Source of the DNA: Linum tenue
Taxonomy: Eukaryota > Streptophyta > Magnoliopsida > Malpighiales > Linaceae
Assembly (NCBI GenBank): GCA_946122785.1
Contig: CAMGYJ010000006.1
Span: 53,712,066-53,776,065 of the forward strand
Direction of reading: 5' to 3'
Length of the DNA stretch: 64,000 nucleotides
Made by a program: the position numbers and the translations under genes. The number at the start of each line of letters is the position of its first letter. Positions within the stretch are counted from its first letter, which is position 1. The notes under the pieces were generated by a model. That model made no database searches. It saw only the letters and a list, made by a program, of their open reading frames with translations, and was not told the DNA's origin. Below are positions 1 through 10,121 of the stretch, one piece after another.

Positions 1-2
1 TA

Positions 3-2245
3 GAAGATGGAGAAAGAGAAGCAGAAGCAGAAGTGGAAAATGATGGTGATGGTGAAGAAGCAGCAGTCGGAGAGGAAGAGGCGGCAGAGGAAGACGAGCA
101 GGATGAAGGCCAAGATGAGCGGCCGAAGCTTGATGATGGTTTCTTTGAAATCGAAGCTATTCGGCGTAAACGGGTTCGCAAGGTCTAATTTTCTTCTCAT
201 TTCATCATGCATTGCAGATGCCACTAGCGTTTTGCAATTTGTAAATCAATTAGTGTTTGTTGAAAGCAATTGTGGTTCGTAAGTGCTTCCGAATGCGAAA
301 TGTTTTCTTCACGGTGTCAGGATCATTTTGCATTGGTGATTTTGTTGACGGTTTACAGTCTCTTTAACTTGGTTGAGAATTGAGATGATGGTGCTAATGG
401 GTGTGTCCATTTTTTTTTTTATCAAAGCAGGGTCAGCTTCAGTATCTCATTAAATGGTGAGCTCCAATATCTCTTTCTTTAAGATCTTCCACAGAATCCT
501 ACCTTGTTTGCCTTAATATCTGCGGTCCTTGTATTGGCAAACTAATGAATGGTGGGTCGCAATTCTTTTCCCCTTGGTTTCTAAAGGCGAGGCTGGCCAG
601 AGACTGCCAACACGTGGGAGCCTCTAGAAAATTTGCAGTCTTGTTCTGATTTTATTGAAGCATTCGAGGAAAGGTAGTCTCCCTTCTCTCTCTTTCTTAT
701 GTTGACTGTCTTTGTTAGTGTTCATGGCCAGTAAATTTCCTAAAGGTGTTTGATTTTGTCTATTGGAATCTAAAGGCTAATTTGTTTCTTTGGGGATCAT
801 TTTGTCTTTAAGTTTATATATATTTTACAAACAATGGATCTCTTGCTTACAGGATGCAATCTGAAAAATCTATTCGGAAAAGGAAACGCAAGTCTGGGGG
901 CTCTAATTCGCAGGGTAAGAAGAAGCAGTCGCGTGCTTCATCTGCTAACAATTTGACAGGTGATGATGTCAGTGCAGCTGACAGAAGCTTACCCTCGACC
1001 TCTCTGAACACATCAGGCCTTGCAAGTCTTCGAGCACACACTCGTGAAGAAGAAAGTGATGAAAATGGCACCAATGTCCAAGTTGCCACTCAAGCGGGTG
1101 AGAGCTGGTGCACTAGCCGCCCAAGACTTCAATTGGGCGTGAAGGATGATACTGAATATGATCCAAAGCTTAGTGAACTGAGAGGAACGGCAACATCAAA
1201 TGATGTTAATGGAGATCAGATTTCTGTTCAGTTTGTTGATTCCAAGGCTCTCGAAGTTGTTGAGAATGGGTCGTCTCTCAAGGTTGATTCGGTAGACCCT
1301 GTTCAAACCAACCGTAGAACAGGTGCTAAGAGAAGGAAATCAGAGTCTGTGAAGAGATTTAAAAAAGATCCAGCCTCTTTTGAAGCTCCTCTCGTAGATA
1401 ATTCAGCCTGTAACATCTCTCTCAGCTTTGAAGGTGAGATGACTGAAGCATCTAAAATCATCAAGATTCTCAAGCCGGTCAGCTATTCAGCTTCTTCATT
1501 TGACAATATTCAGGATGTGGTGGTAACGTTTGCTGCAGTGAGGTTGGTCCTTAACTATGTTTGGAATTAGTTTTCCTTAGAACCCTTTTCGGACTTGTGT
1601 AGATCTTTTGTTAATTGTTCCTTGTGTCTACCAATCACTAAATAGTTAGGTGTCGATTTGGGCTGTCTGGTAACACTCATATGGAAGAAGACAACAGTTC
1701 TTCCTAGAGAATAATTTAGGCTTAAAAGAAATAGAGAATGGGCCATATTCATGATGATCATTGGCATGCTTCATTCCTTATGTTCTCCTGAGATTGGGAT
1801 TTCCAATCTATTGCTATGTTGTCTTTCAGAGCTTGAATGGCCGAACACCCAAAGAATGTGCATGCCTGGAACCTGTTGCGTCTTGCTTTGTTTTCCCGAC
1901 CTAGTCACATGAAAGAGAACTAAGTTGGAAACTGAAGATTTTTGTGTATTGTCGAAACATTAGGCACACTAGCTACCAGTTCAAAGTCTGCCCGTCTTTC
2001 TGTATTTAATTTAGCTGAAACATGGGTTTATTCTATTTCTTCAGGTCTGATGGCAAGCAAGTACTTGTGAATAACAAGTTTTTGAAGGCTAATGATCCAC
2101 TGCTGGTAATTCAGAATTGATTTGATTGACTTCTGTGCTGCTAGTTAATATATGAGATGGCTTCATGCGATGATGCACTGACATATTCTCTCTTTCCTTG
2201 CAGTTGATAAATTATTATGAGAAGCATCTCAAGTATAGTACATGA
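3..2245 (+). CDS. LHP1: LIKE HETEROCHROMATIN PROTEIN 1 (TFL2), 5' partial, six exons
   Basis: Reads the H3K27me3 mark for Polycomb silencing in the nucleus (known for the family). Coding exons seen: 3-182, 431-456, 587-673, 853-1542, 2045-2105 and 2204-2245. All introns are GT-AG and the frame stays open for 361 residues to TGA at 2243-2245. The visible order is an acidic Glu/Asp-rich stretch, the chromodomain (starts [15 protein letters not shown], continues YLIKWRGW and NTWEPLENL, with the aromatic cage residues present), basic nuclear-localisation clusters (RKRKRK and [15 protein letters not shown]), and a C-terminal chromoshadow domain ([10 protein letters not shown], then [15 protein letters not shown], ending [10 protein letters not shown]). 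Exon borders in the chromodomain and shadow domain match my recollection of the Arabidopsis gene. About 80 N-terminal residues and the promoter lie outside the window. I saw no frameshift or stop, so the copy looks functional. Confidence 0.94.
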
Positions 2246-2647
2246 AGGGTAAAGAGGAGGGAAATTGAAGTCTATCTCAAATATGATATGATTTTTGTAT
2301 TTATAATTTTGTTTATATGCCTTTACCCTCAGGAGAACTCTGCAGGAAAACCAAACCCGTTGTAGTTTAGCTTGCTCTAAAATGTCAAGTTATATATCTG
2401 CCGTGTTATCTATATGAGTTATTAAGATTAAGGGAATAGGGAATCTACTCCTATTTGTCCTTTTTCCCCTTAATTCAACAGTGAATAATTTTCTTTACTC
2501 CATGTTTTATTTTCTGATTATACTAGTTTCTGTACGGGAAACACCTACAAAGATAGTGACTTTGGACTCCCATTAGTTTGTTTCATTAGCCATGCAGATA
2601 AGATTCCGTGATTTGTTTGATTTAAGAGTCCAAACTATAGGTTAAAT
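2246..2647 (+). other. LHP1 3' UTR and short intergenic spacer
   Basis: This is AT-rich non-coding DNA after the LHP1 stop. A T-rich stretch near 2285-2320 looks like a plant polyadenylation region. No other gene or repeat is visible. Confidence 0.6.
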
Positions 2648-3109
2648 ATGATGTTGTCAGAATTTCTGATAGTCATTTCAACTGCAGCAAATATTGCCGC
2701 CTCCTCCCCCCTCTTCCTTCTCTGTCTCTGGATATCCTCAGCAGGGTGCAAAATGAGCAGCAGCAGCGGTCCATCACCAGTGCTACCTTTACTTCTGGTG
2801 GGAGCCTTGGGAGTGGTGATTCTTGCCCCGGCATTCATGACAGCTGCCGACGTGTTGCTGTTTCTGCTTCTACCCAGTGGCAGTGAGAGCTCTGGTCTGT
2901 CTCCTTTGGTCCTGATGGCGATCCCCGTTTCACTGGTACTGTTTATGCATTTGATTTCATGGTGTTTGCCCATTTATGGAGTCTGCCGGGACGGAAGATG
3001 GCAGAGCGAAGAGTCATCTGCATTTGGCGACGATGGCGAAAGTTTTACTCTGGGAGCGTTGATTCTGATTCTCTTCTTCTTTGTCTTGTATGGCCTCTTG
3101 AGCTGGTAA
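2648..3109 (+). CDS. small predicted multi-pass membrane protein, unknown function
   Basis: I do not recognise this gene. An ORF runs to TAA at 3107-3109. The first ATG is at 2648. An in-frame ATG at 2753, followed by MSSSSGPSPVLPLLLVG, would give 118 residues and is the more natural start, because the longer form only adds a Ser/Leu-rich lead. Three or four hydrophobic stretches are visible: VLPLLLVGALGVVILAP, a Leu-rich block near ADVLLFLLLP, LVLMAIPVSLVLFMHLISW, and a C-terminal segment GALILILFFFVLYGLLSW. A charged loop (DGRWQSEESSAFGDDGE) separates the last two. The C-terminal segment has a diverged second copy at 7685-7753, which supports it being, or having been, a real coding sequence. 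No intron is needed. It could also be a decayed pseudogene. Confidence 0.45.
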   Translation: MMLSEFLIVISTAANIAASSPLFLLCLWISSAGCKMSSSSGPSPVLPLLLVGALGVVILAPAFMTAADVLLFLLLPSGSESSGLSPLVLMAIPVSLVLFMHLISWCLPIYGVCRDGRWQSEESSAFGDDGESFTLGALILILFFFVLYGLLSW

Positions 3110-3838
3110 GCTTGCCTTAACAAAGCTTGAAGGGTGAGTAGTTGAACTCGTTGGGAGTTGCTGAAATCGTCTTCTGGGTGGGGTGCGGACAACTATGGCC
3201 TGCAAATTTTGGGTATGATAGTGGATGGAGGCAAGGAGGAATCCAACTGAAGACGACGACGACGAAGCAGGCTATTTGTTTAATCGAAATTATGTTTTGG
3301 TTGTTGAGTTGAAATGTTCTCTGTTTCGATTTTACTTGTCCTTTGTATTTTGGTCGCTTACGAGGGGCCCTCTTAATTCATTCTAACCGTAAACCCGCAA
3401 ATGCACTGCTTTGATTGGTAACTTCCGTCTATGCATGGAATGGGGCTATGGCGGATTTGCCTTAAACAAATTTCATCCTCATTTTCAAATACCCAAACTC
3501 ATACTCGTCCCATATTTTATCTGATGGAAGGTTTCATAAATCTATTTTCATACCCGCGGTTTTCGAATACTCATGGATAATACCTGTCCCATCAACTACT
3601 CATCATTAACAGAAGAATATGGTGACAAATATGGATACTACATGCCCAAAATTATGGCACTAATACGTAAGAGGATGAATTGGGTATGGGTATGGTGCGG
3701 GAGAGTCCCAAACCATACTCGCCCCCATACCCATCAACCTTTTTGCGGGTTTTACCCATACCAGCCCCATACACAGTCAAAGCGAGGATTCCCCGCGATG
3801 ACTGGGTCAGAGTGGGTCGGATACCCGCGGCCATGAGT
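3110..3838. other. intergenic spacer with a degenerate GGGTATGG-type repeat
   Basis: No convincing gene. From about 3500 to 3835 the DNA has many imperfect ATACCC/GGGTAT motifs on both strands, such as CCCATACCCATC. These motifs are common near plant hAT-type repeats. Reading frames here are short and of low complexity. Confidence 0.5.
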
Positions 3839-4640
3839 TTGGTTGCTAATTGCTATCCTCTCTGGGGCACTCACCTGACAACCCATTGAAAACCACCGAG
3901 GTCCTCAGCATTTGAATGATAAAAGTCTTCACCTCAAAGTTGTTGGCAGCAACTTGAGGATGTTGTATACTAGACCTCAAATCCTCGGCCATAGGGGTCA
4001 GGTAGAACCCCATAATCCGCTCCTCTGGCTGTGGTTGAACCCCATTCACATCCCCCCACTAGATTAATGGGTCAGCCATCGCTTCTTCCTCATCACTCTC
4101 TGACCCTTCTGTGATGATAACCTGGCCCAAAGGAAAGAGATGTCCCGACTGGCTACGAGTCATGCACTACCTGCACATAGCTAGAAGCAAAACCTGTGAA
4201 GGCACAAGGTTGAAAAAAGAAAATGAAAAAAAGTAAATGTTAGAGTAACAGATTTTCACGTTTCCTCATTAACCTAGCCATTCTCCGACAATGGCGCCAA
4301 AAACTTGACTCGCCTTTACTAACACAACTAAATCACGACCAAGTGTAATCACAATCTAGGAATCTAGTATAGTGATTCAGGTTCTAGATGTCAAGCCGGT
4401 CCGAAGTGTACTAGTTACTCGGTGAAGTTCTATTATCTAGCGGCTGAAGTTGGTTGAAAGCAAAAGTAGAAAGAAACTAAGTAAACGGTTGTTCTCAAAT
4501 TAAGAGGACTCACTCAAGTATGAGTCCCCCTAGGTTGTACTTACGCCAAATTGTAATTCACTCAGTCCAATTCGAATGATATTTAAATTGCAGAAAGTTC
4601 TCAAACAGTCTGGAGTCTTGATAAAGTTTTCCAGGCCCTC
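3839..4640 (-). mobile_element. truncated Athila-type Gypsy: start of gag, primer site and part of the 5' LTR
   Basis: On the minus strand the order is partial 5' LTR (4306 to about 4640, inner end TGACTCGCC), a primer-binding segment (TGGCGCCA at 4291-4299), an untranslated leader, then gag from the ATG of MTRSQSGHLFPLG near 4163. The gag start closely resembles the complete element at 29981-39559: both have MTRSQSG, then PIQHP and ANNFEV before a block ending GECPR. The reading frame has an in-frame stop near 4062. The sequence ends abruptly near 3839, so the rest of gag and all of pol are missing. It is a dead fragment abutting the Copia fragment on its right. Confidence 0.75.
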
Positions 4641-4679
4641 TTGTTTAGATTATCTGGCATCAGGAGTGAGGAATAGGAA

Positions 4680-5078
4680 TTAGTCTGTTGGTTCAGTGGT
4701 GTTAGGGAACAGAATAGGAGGGGTATTAGGGAGGGAGGCAATGGAATCAGTCGGTTGGTTCAGTGGTGTTTGAAAAGGGAAATGATGTTTGTGGAATCGG
4801 ACATCCCTGGAGGTGAAAATGTCATGAGTTGAAAGGTCATAGATTCTGTAACCTTTAATGCCAGGAGTGAAACTAAGGAAAACACCCTTTCTAGCTCTAG
4901 GATCAAACTTGGTTCTGTGGTTCGCTAGGGTGTTGGCAAAGCACAAACAACCAAAAACTTTGAGATTGGTGAAGTCAGGAGGTTTGTTGTGGAGTTCTTC
5001 AAAGGAGTCAAATTGTCTAGAACCGGGGTGGGTACTTTGTTGATTAGATAGATAGCATTTTTGACACAATCTCCCCAA
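4680..5078 (-). pseudogene. Copia integrase C-terminal fragment
   Basis: It reads NKPPDFTNLKVFGCLCFAN, then RARKGVFLSFTPGIKGYRIYDL and a FTSRDVRFHKH motif, all typical of the C-terminal part of Copia integrase. It continues from 5185-5721 after a damaged stretch. It ends in a Pro/Thr-rich linker at the point where the element is truncated. Confidence 0.8.
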
Positions 5079-5184
5079 AAATCAGAAGGTTGGCTTGGAA
5101 TTTTAGGGCCCTGGCAACAGCCAATATATGTTGATGTTTTCTTTCAACTTTACTGTTTTATTGTGGAGTTTCAACACATGATTG

Positions 5185-5721
5185 TTAATGAGAAATGCCG
5201 GTTTGTTGAAAGGAATTTGTCATTTGAAATTCTTTACCCTGGTCACTCCTAATCCCTTTAACAGTTGTGTCAAATTGTCTTTGAACATAATTACAGAAGG
5301 CTTGTAATTTTGGTCTGGCCTCTAATTTTGCTGCTAAAAGAACTATCCAGGTCATTTTGGTATACTCATCTACAATGGAAAGGAAGTATTTAAATCCATC
5401 ATGACTGGGAACATGATTTGGCCCCCAAATATCCACATATATTACCTGGAAAGCTTTTGCAGTAATAGTAGAACTAGTAGGAAAAGAAAGTCTTTTATGT
5501 TTGGCAAAATGACAGACCTCACAAGGTAAAGTACTATAGGTCTCTATGGATGTACAAATTTGTTTCAAAAGAGGGACTTTGAAATGAGAGACATGTCCTA
5601 GTCTGAAATGCCATAGGTCAAAAGCTTGAGTACTAGCAGCTGAGATGTGTTTAGGATGGTGGTCTCTAGGGGTGTTGTCTATGAGGTAAAGGCCATGGAA
5701 TAGTTTAGCAGACCTAGTCAT
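5185..5721 (-). pseudogene. Copia pre-integrase and integrase core fragment
   Basis: This 178-residue stretch contains LWHFRLGHVSHFKV (GAG-pre-integrase, with the His pair of the zinc site), CEVCHFAKHKRLSFP (its Cys pair), VIYVDIWGPNHVPS with the first catalytic Asp, and GIRSDQGKEF with the second. The catalytic Glu region is just beyond the break. In an intact element it inserts the cDNA. Confidence 0.85.
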
Positions 5722-5941
5722 CCTCCTAAGAATGTCAAACAGAGGGATTTGTTCTTGGTTAGTTTGCTGACTAACACAAGATTGAAGCTGAACTGGGAAA
5801 CAAATAGCACTTCCTTAAGTACCAGGTCTGCAACACATTTGACAGTTCCTGTGTGTGTGGCCTAGACTTGTTGCCTAGTTGGCAAGGTAATGTAAACATT
5901 ATCAATTCTTCTATGGTTGTGTAGGTGGCTAAGAGAACACA

Positions 5942-6337
5942 CTATATGATCTGAAGCCCTGGTATCAAGTATCTAGGTTTGTCTATAAGGCTGTCTAGCT
6001 TGAGTGCTGAAATAGAATTTACTTGAGCATGCTGCTTGTTGTCAACAAATGTTGCAGCTGAGTAGATTGGTCCACTTGGTGTTGGAGACTTAGTGCTCAC
6101 AAGATTCATCAATCTTCCATAATCTGCTTTTGTTAGCTTGAATTCTTCCTGTGTTTTTGTGGAATCAACCACTGGAGCTGCATTTGTATATTGTCTGCTC
6201 TTTATACTGCCTTATCCAACTCCAGTTGAGGTTGAGGGATAGCCATGCTTGGAATAACATTTGTCTTCTGTATGTCCAAGTTTCTTGCAGTAGGTGCATT
6301 CAGCTGACCTAATGGATGGATTGGATCCTCTGGAAGT
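5942..6337 (-). pseudogene. Copia gag C-terminal part with zinc knuckle remnant
   Basis: On the minus strand a CCHC knuckle is readable near 6300-6250 as CTYCKKLGHTEDKCY followed by SKHGYP, the standard Copia gag nucleic-acid-binding motif. A stop lies just after it, and a 76-residue stretch follows down to 5942. The protease active-site region between 5942 and 5721 is not readable in one frame. Confidence 0.7.
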
Positions 6338-6764
6338 CATCCCTGGAGGCCAACCATGCTTATGGAAGCAGACATCTTCCACATGGCCTTGGGACTTGTA
6401 GTATGTGTAGTATGGTCGAGCCTTTTTATTGGCAGCAATGTTGCTGGGAGAGGCAAGAGTGATGCTCTCAGCAGCAAGGGCTTGCTCTGGTTAGTACCAT
6501 ACTGTTGGCGTTCATGTTGAAGCATTCTTTGAAACACCCTGGCAATCAAAGGTAATGTCTCTCCAAACAAGACTTGAGAATGCACAGTGGAATAGTTATC
6601 ATTAAGACCCCGGAGAAACTGAATGACATAGTTGATGTCTCTGTAAATGAAGACATACTACATTGCCCTACACTACACTGTGTGTTGCTGGTAGGTGTAC
6701 AAGTGCACGGATCCAGGGGTTGGTAATTTTCCAGTTCGTCTCTTAAGGCTATTAAGTCACCATA

Positions 6765-6890
6765 GTACTCAGTAGGGCTATTAATGAACCAAGCCGCTCA
6801 TGAACGACTCGGTGTGCGATTCGAGAAAAACTCGTTCGACACTCGATTTGTTTTAATCGAGCCGGCTCGCGAACAGTTTGGTTACCTTGT
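6765..6890. repeat. short hAT-type repeat fragment inside Copia gag
   Basis: About 125 bp of CTCATGAACGACTCGG and GAGCCGGCTCGCGAAC type sequence interrupts the Copia gag frame between ALATLKQGN and the following gag segment. The GCTCGCGAAC/GAACGACTC motifs are typical of dispersed plant hAT-related repeats. I could not find a clean target duplication, so the limits are approximate. Confidence 0.4.
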
Positions 6891-6991
6891 TTGAGTGTAG
6901 CCAGGGCTTCAATTATCTTGGCAACACGAATTACGTCACCTTGACCATATTGAGCCATGAGGGTTCTCCAGGCCTCTGTCACCGTTTTGAT

Positions 6992-7309
6992 TTACATGAT
7001 GGTCTTCCTGATGCTAGGCTCGACGGCTTGCTGGATCCAAGAGAGCACCATGGCGTTGTTTCTGTTCCAGGCCCAGGTTGTTGCGTGGTTAGCTGCTGGC
7101 TCTGCAAGTATACCATCAGTGAAGCCAAGTTTGTTTTTGGCTCCAAGGGCATTGTGCATAGCTTTACTCCAATCATTGTAATTGGTAGTGGTGAGCTTCT
7201 CAACAACAAGAACAAGGCGGGATTTTTCAGATCCATGGAGGTAGAGAGGATCCGCCATAGGATCTGGGTTGGCTGGTGGGACGGTTGTTGCTGCTGCGGC
7301 TTCAGCCAT
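6992..7309 (-). pseudogene. Copia gag N-terminal region
   Basis: The first 105 residues from the ATG at 7309 contain DPLYLHGSEKSRLVLV, then NYNDWSKAMHNALGAKNKLG. This is the classic N-terminal Copia gag (Retrotran_gag_3) pattern. The frame is lost after KTIM. Gag resumes in other frames through 6337 (MTEAWRTLMAQYGQGD near 6980, then HSQVLFGETLPLI near 6580). It assembles the particle shell in an intact element and here is broken. Confidence 0.8.
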
Positions 7310-7684
7310 GGATGTTGGTGGCGGCTAGGTTTCCAGTGCACAGGCTCTAATACCATAACAACGTTTTGCAATGTGTTGAGACTGAAAACCTATCTCATTT
7401 CATTGTTCTTTCAGCTTATATAGCTAGATCAGAAGTAGCAGTAGAAGACAAGGTTGCTTCATAAGCAATTACATGCCAGAAAGGGAAATATGTGTAAAAA
7501 CATAACATTGGGTACTGAAATGTAAAAAGGTGGATGATAGTCGTTGAAGCTTGAAACGCTGTCGTCCTCCTAACAGGCTATCGTTCTGAGGGCTCTTAAT
7601 TGACGCCGGAAACGACGTCACTCCAACTGCGTTTTACTTCTCTTGGCACTGTGTGTGAGAGATTGAAATCTTTTGAATACTCCC

Positions 7685-7753
7685 CTTATATTGGGCGCAT
7701 TGGTTCTGATTCTCTTTTTCTTTGTGCTGTATGCTCTCTTGGGCTGCTGGTAA
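7685..7753 (+). pseudogene. second copy of the C-terminal membrane segment of the 2648-3109 protein
   Basis: Read in frame from 7685, the DNA encodes LILGALVLILFFFVLYALLG, then CW and TAA at 7751-7753. This closely matches the last 20 codons of the ORF ending at 3109 (LGALILILFFFVLYGLLSW). Some similarity continues past the stop (TAAGC then TTAACAAA in both). Nothing upstream matches well, so it is a fragment. A partial duplication separated by later TE insertions is a likely explanation. Confidence 0.55.
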
Positions 7754-7902
7754 GCATTAACAAACTCCAATGGGTGGGTGGTTTTGCTGTTTTAGGCCTT
7801 CCCATTTACGTTTCTTGTTTCCCAAGCTTCAAGGTCTGTTCGTGAAGCTCTTAAGCTCTTTGTTAGTTGGTGAGTAGGCCGGGTATGTTTACCTGTTAAC
7901 TA

Positions 7903-9640
7903 AATACTAGTTTTTTGGCCCGCGCTTCGCGGCGGTAAAAAATTATTTACATTTAAAAATTTATCAACTCATTTAATGATTTAAGTAATTGGGTGTATAT
8001 GAGAATAATTATTCATTCATAATGTTTATGTGTTGTATTTTTAATTTGTGTAATTTTTATAGAACAATGTTATATAAATCTTTTGTAATGTGTGGTCTAA
8101 TAATAAAATAAAATGAATTTACGACTTTTGATGAAATCATTATGCAAAATTAACTTATTTTAATGAACCTTTGCATAATCCAAATTGAAGAGATAGCTAA
8201 TATTGTGGGTAATAATGAAGAAATTTATTTAGTAATATGTGAATTAGTATGAAAAGTATCGCATTTGATTAAAATATTATATAAAACTAAATGACCTTAC
8301 AAAACCATTGTGTAGTACAAATTGATGTGATAGTCAATAGTTTAGTTAAAATTTAAAAATCTCACTCAAACTTATGTTATGAAATATTTGCTTATTACAT
8401 TTTTACTTGATACTTAAGAAATTACGATTCCTCCATATGCTTTACATAGTTTTTTATTACTTTGAAAGTCTTATGTAATATGTTATACTTAATTGATAAA
8501 TAAGGAATAACTATTCCTTTGTAAGCTTTACGTAATTTATTTATAAGCTATATAGTTTTTATAGAATGATATTATGTAAATCTTCTAGAATGTGTGGTCT
8601 AATAATAAAACCAGTTATAAAAAGTGTTACATTTAATTTAACTACTATGTAAAGTAAACTTACCTTGCATAAATTTTGTATAATGATAATTGATGAGATA
8701 GTAAGCATTATTGTAGTTAATAGTAAGGTCTACGTAATGCATTGCAATGCATAAACATTATGTAATGTGAAATGAAAATGTACATACATAGTTGACTATA
8801 GGAGAAAAAGAGCTTTATACTAAAATAGGGTGTAGGAGATGGAAAAAAAACTAAGGGTTTATAATAAAATTGAGTATATGAATAAAAAAACTTTGTGAAT
8901 GGTACCCGCTACAAAAAAGGGAGAACATATTTAATACTACCCTTATTTTGTTAAAAGAATAATGATTAATTTATGTAATAGATTTGTAAATCTTATGTAA
9001 TATGAAATGAAAAAGTTTACGTAATGCATTTGCAATATGTAAAGTGTAAACATTCCGTAATGTGAAATGAAAATGTACATACATAGTTTACTATAGGGGA
9101 AAAAGAGCTTATACGGATATAGGGTGTAGGAGATGGAAAATAAAAAAACTACCTATACAGCTGAATAAATGAGAGAAATAGTTTATGATAAAATTGGGTA
9201 TATGAATAAAAAAATTCACGAATGGTACCCGCTACAGAAAGGGACAACATGAGAAAAGACCTTAGAGTGAAATTGTTTTGCAGGAGATGGGGAAAAATAA
9301 CTAAACAACCAACTATAAGAGAAAAAATCGATTATGATAAAATTGGTATATACGCACTAATATGAAAATAATTATATTTAAAATTTCATCCACTCATTTA
9401 ACTTATGTTACAAAAATTTTACATAATGCAAATTGATGAAATTGTGATACTGTATGTAATTAAAAAAAAGTAGTTTCATCCATCCATTTAACTTATGTTA
9501 ACCATATAATTCAAAATCAACACCTCAACTAATTAGTCTCTTCCTAAAATAGAGATGGAGTTATTCAGCGGAAAAAATAATGGAGAGATGGAGTTGTAAT
9601 AAGGATATGTATGTCACCATCATACAGCCCAATGTATAAA
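7903..9640. repeat. AT-rich dispersed repeat with internal duplications
   Basis: No gene. The left edge reads ACTAGTTTTTTGGCCCGCGC then TTCGCGG, a motif often seen at the ends of plant Helitron-type or unclassified repeats. Inside, a segment of roughly 180 bp occurs twice (about 8740-8930 and 9030-9250; landmarks AAATGAAAATGTACATACAT, GGGTGTAGGAGATGG and GAATGGTACCCGCTAC), with a third partial copy near 9280-9360. No coding remains. Classification is uncertain. Confidence 0.5.
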
Positions 9641-10121
9641 AAATAGTGAGCAAAACGTTAGATGTTTGGGCTTGGGCAGCCGCCAGAGCTTTACGTTGGT
9701 AAAGTACACTCGGCCACACGAAAGCAAAAACTTCATCGTTTATGAACAGTAATCCGGGATTAAAATAGTAGGCCCGTTTTTATCGTATGCAACAGTAAAA
9801 AAACTTACGGCTTAATAGTTTTAATGTTCCCTGTTTGGGTTTTTACTTGTCCTTGCATTTTGTGTCCTCTCGCATAATATTTGTGCGGTGAGGTACTAAA
9901 ATGGTCGTTTTGTCCTGCCGCATCCATTTCTTCGTGTGTGGTTGCTTTATCGGCATGCCCAACCAAGGAAAATGATATATGGTTGTATACCAGAACAATG
10001 GCAACAGGAAAAAAAAAAAAAAAAAACCTTCTCAAAGTATCTACAGAAATGGAGGTTGCGCATACGTGCAACTCAAGCAACCTAACAGCACAAGGAATGG
10101 AACCTGAAGCTACTACTACAA
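9641..10121 (-). other. SIG1 downstream region / 3' UTR
   Basis: This spacer lies after the SIG1 stop on the minus strand. It contains an A-rich run at about 10007-10026 (plus strand) and no gene. On the minus strand the first few hundred bases are the expected 3' UTR, but no clear polyadenylation signal could be chosen. Confidence 0.45.

Larger units (their letters stand above)
4641..7595 (-). mobile_element. truncated Ty1/Copia retrotransposon (gag and integrase regions, no reverse transcriptase)
   Basis: Minus-strand Copia. The inner part of a 5' LTR lies at about 7356-7595, followed by a primer site TGGTATTAGAGC (7344-7355), which is the usual Met-tRNA-complementary site with one change. 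Next come gag, the zinc knuckle, the pre-integrase and integrase regions, ending at about 4641. Reverse transcriptase, RNase H and the 3' LTR are absent. Several stops and frame breaks divide the coding region. A short foreign insertion interrupts gag at about 6765-6890. I could not find a duplication flanking the truncated element. Confidence 0.85.

Noticed and set aside
3573..3889. Overlapping Gly/Met/Pro-rich frames on both strands
   Set aside because: Produced by the degenerate GGGTATGG repeat; low complexity and no gene structure.
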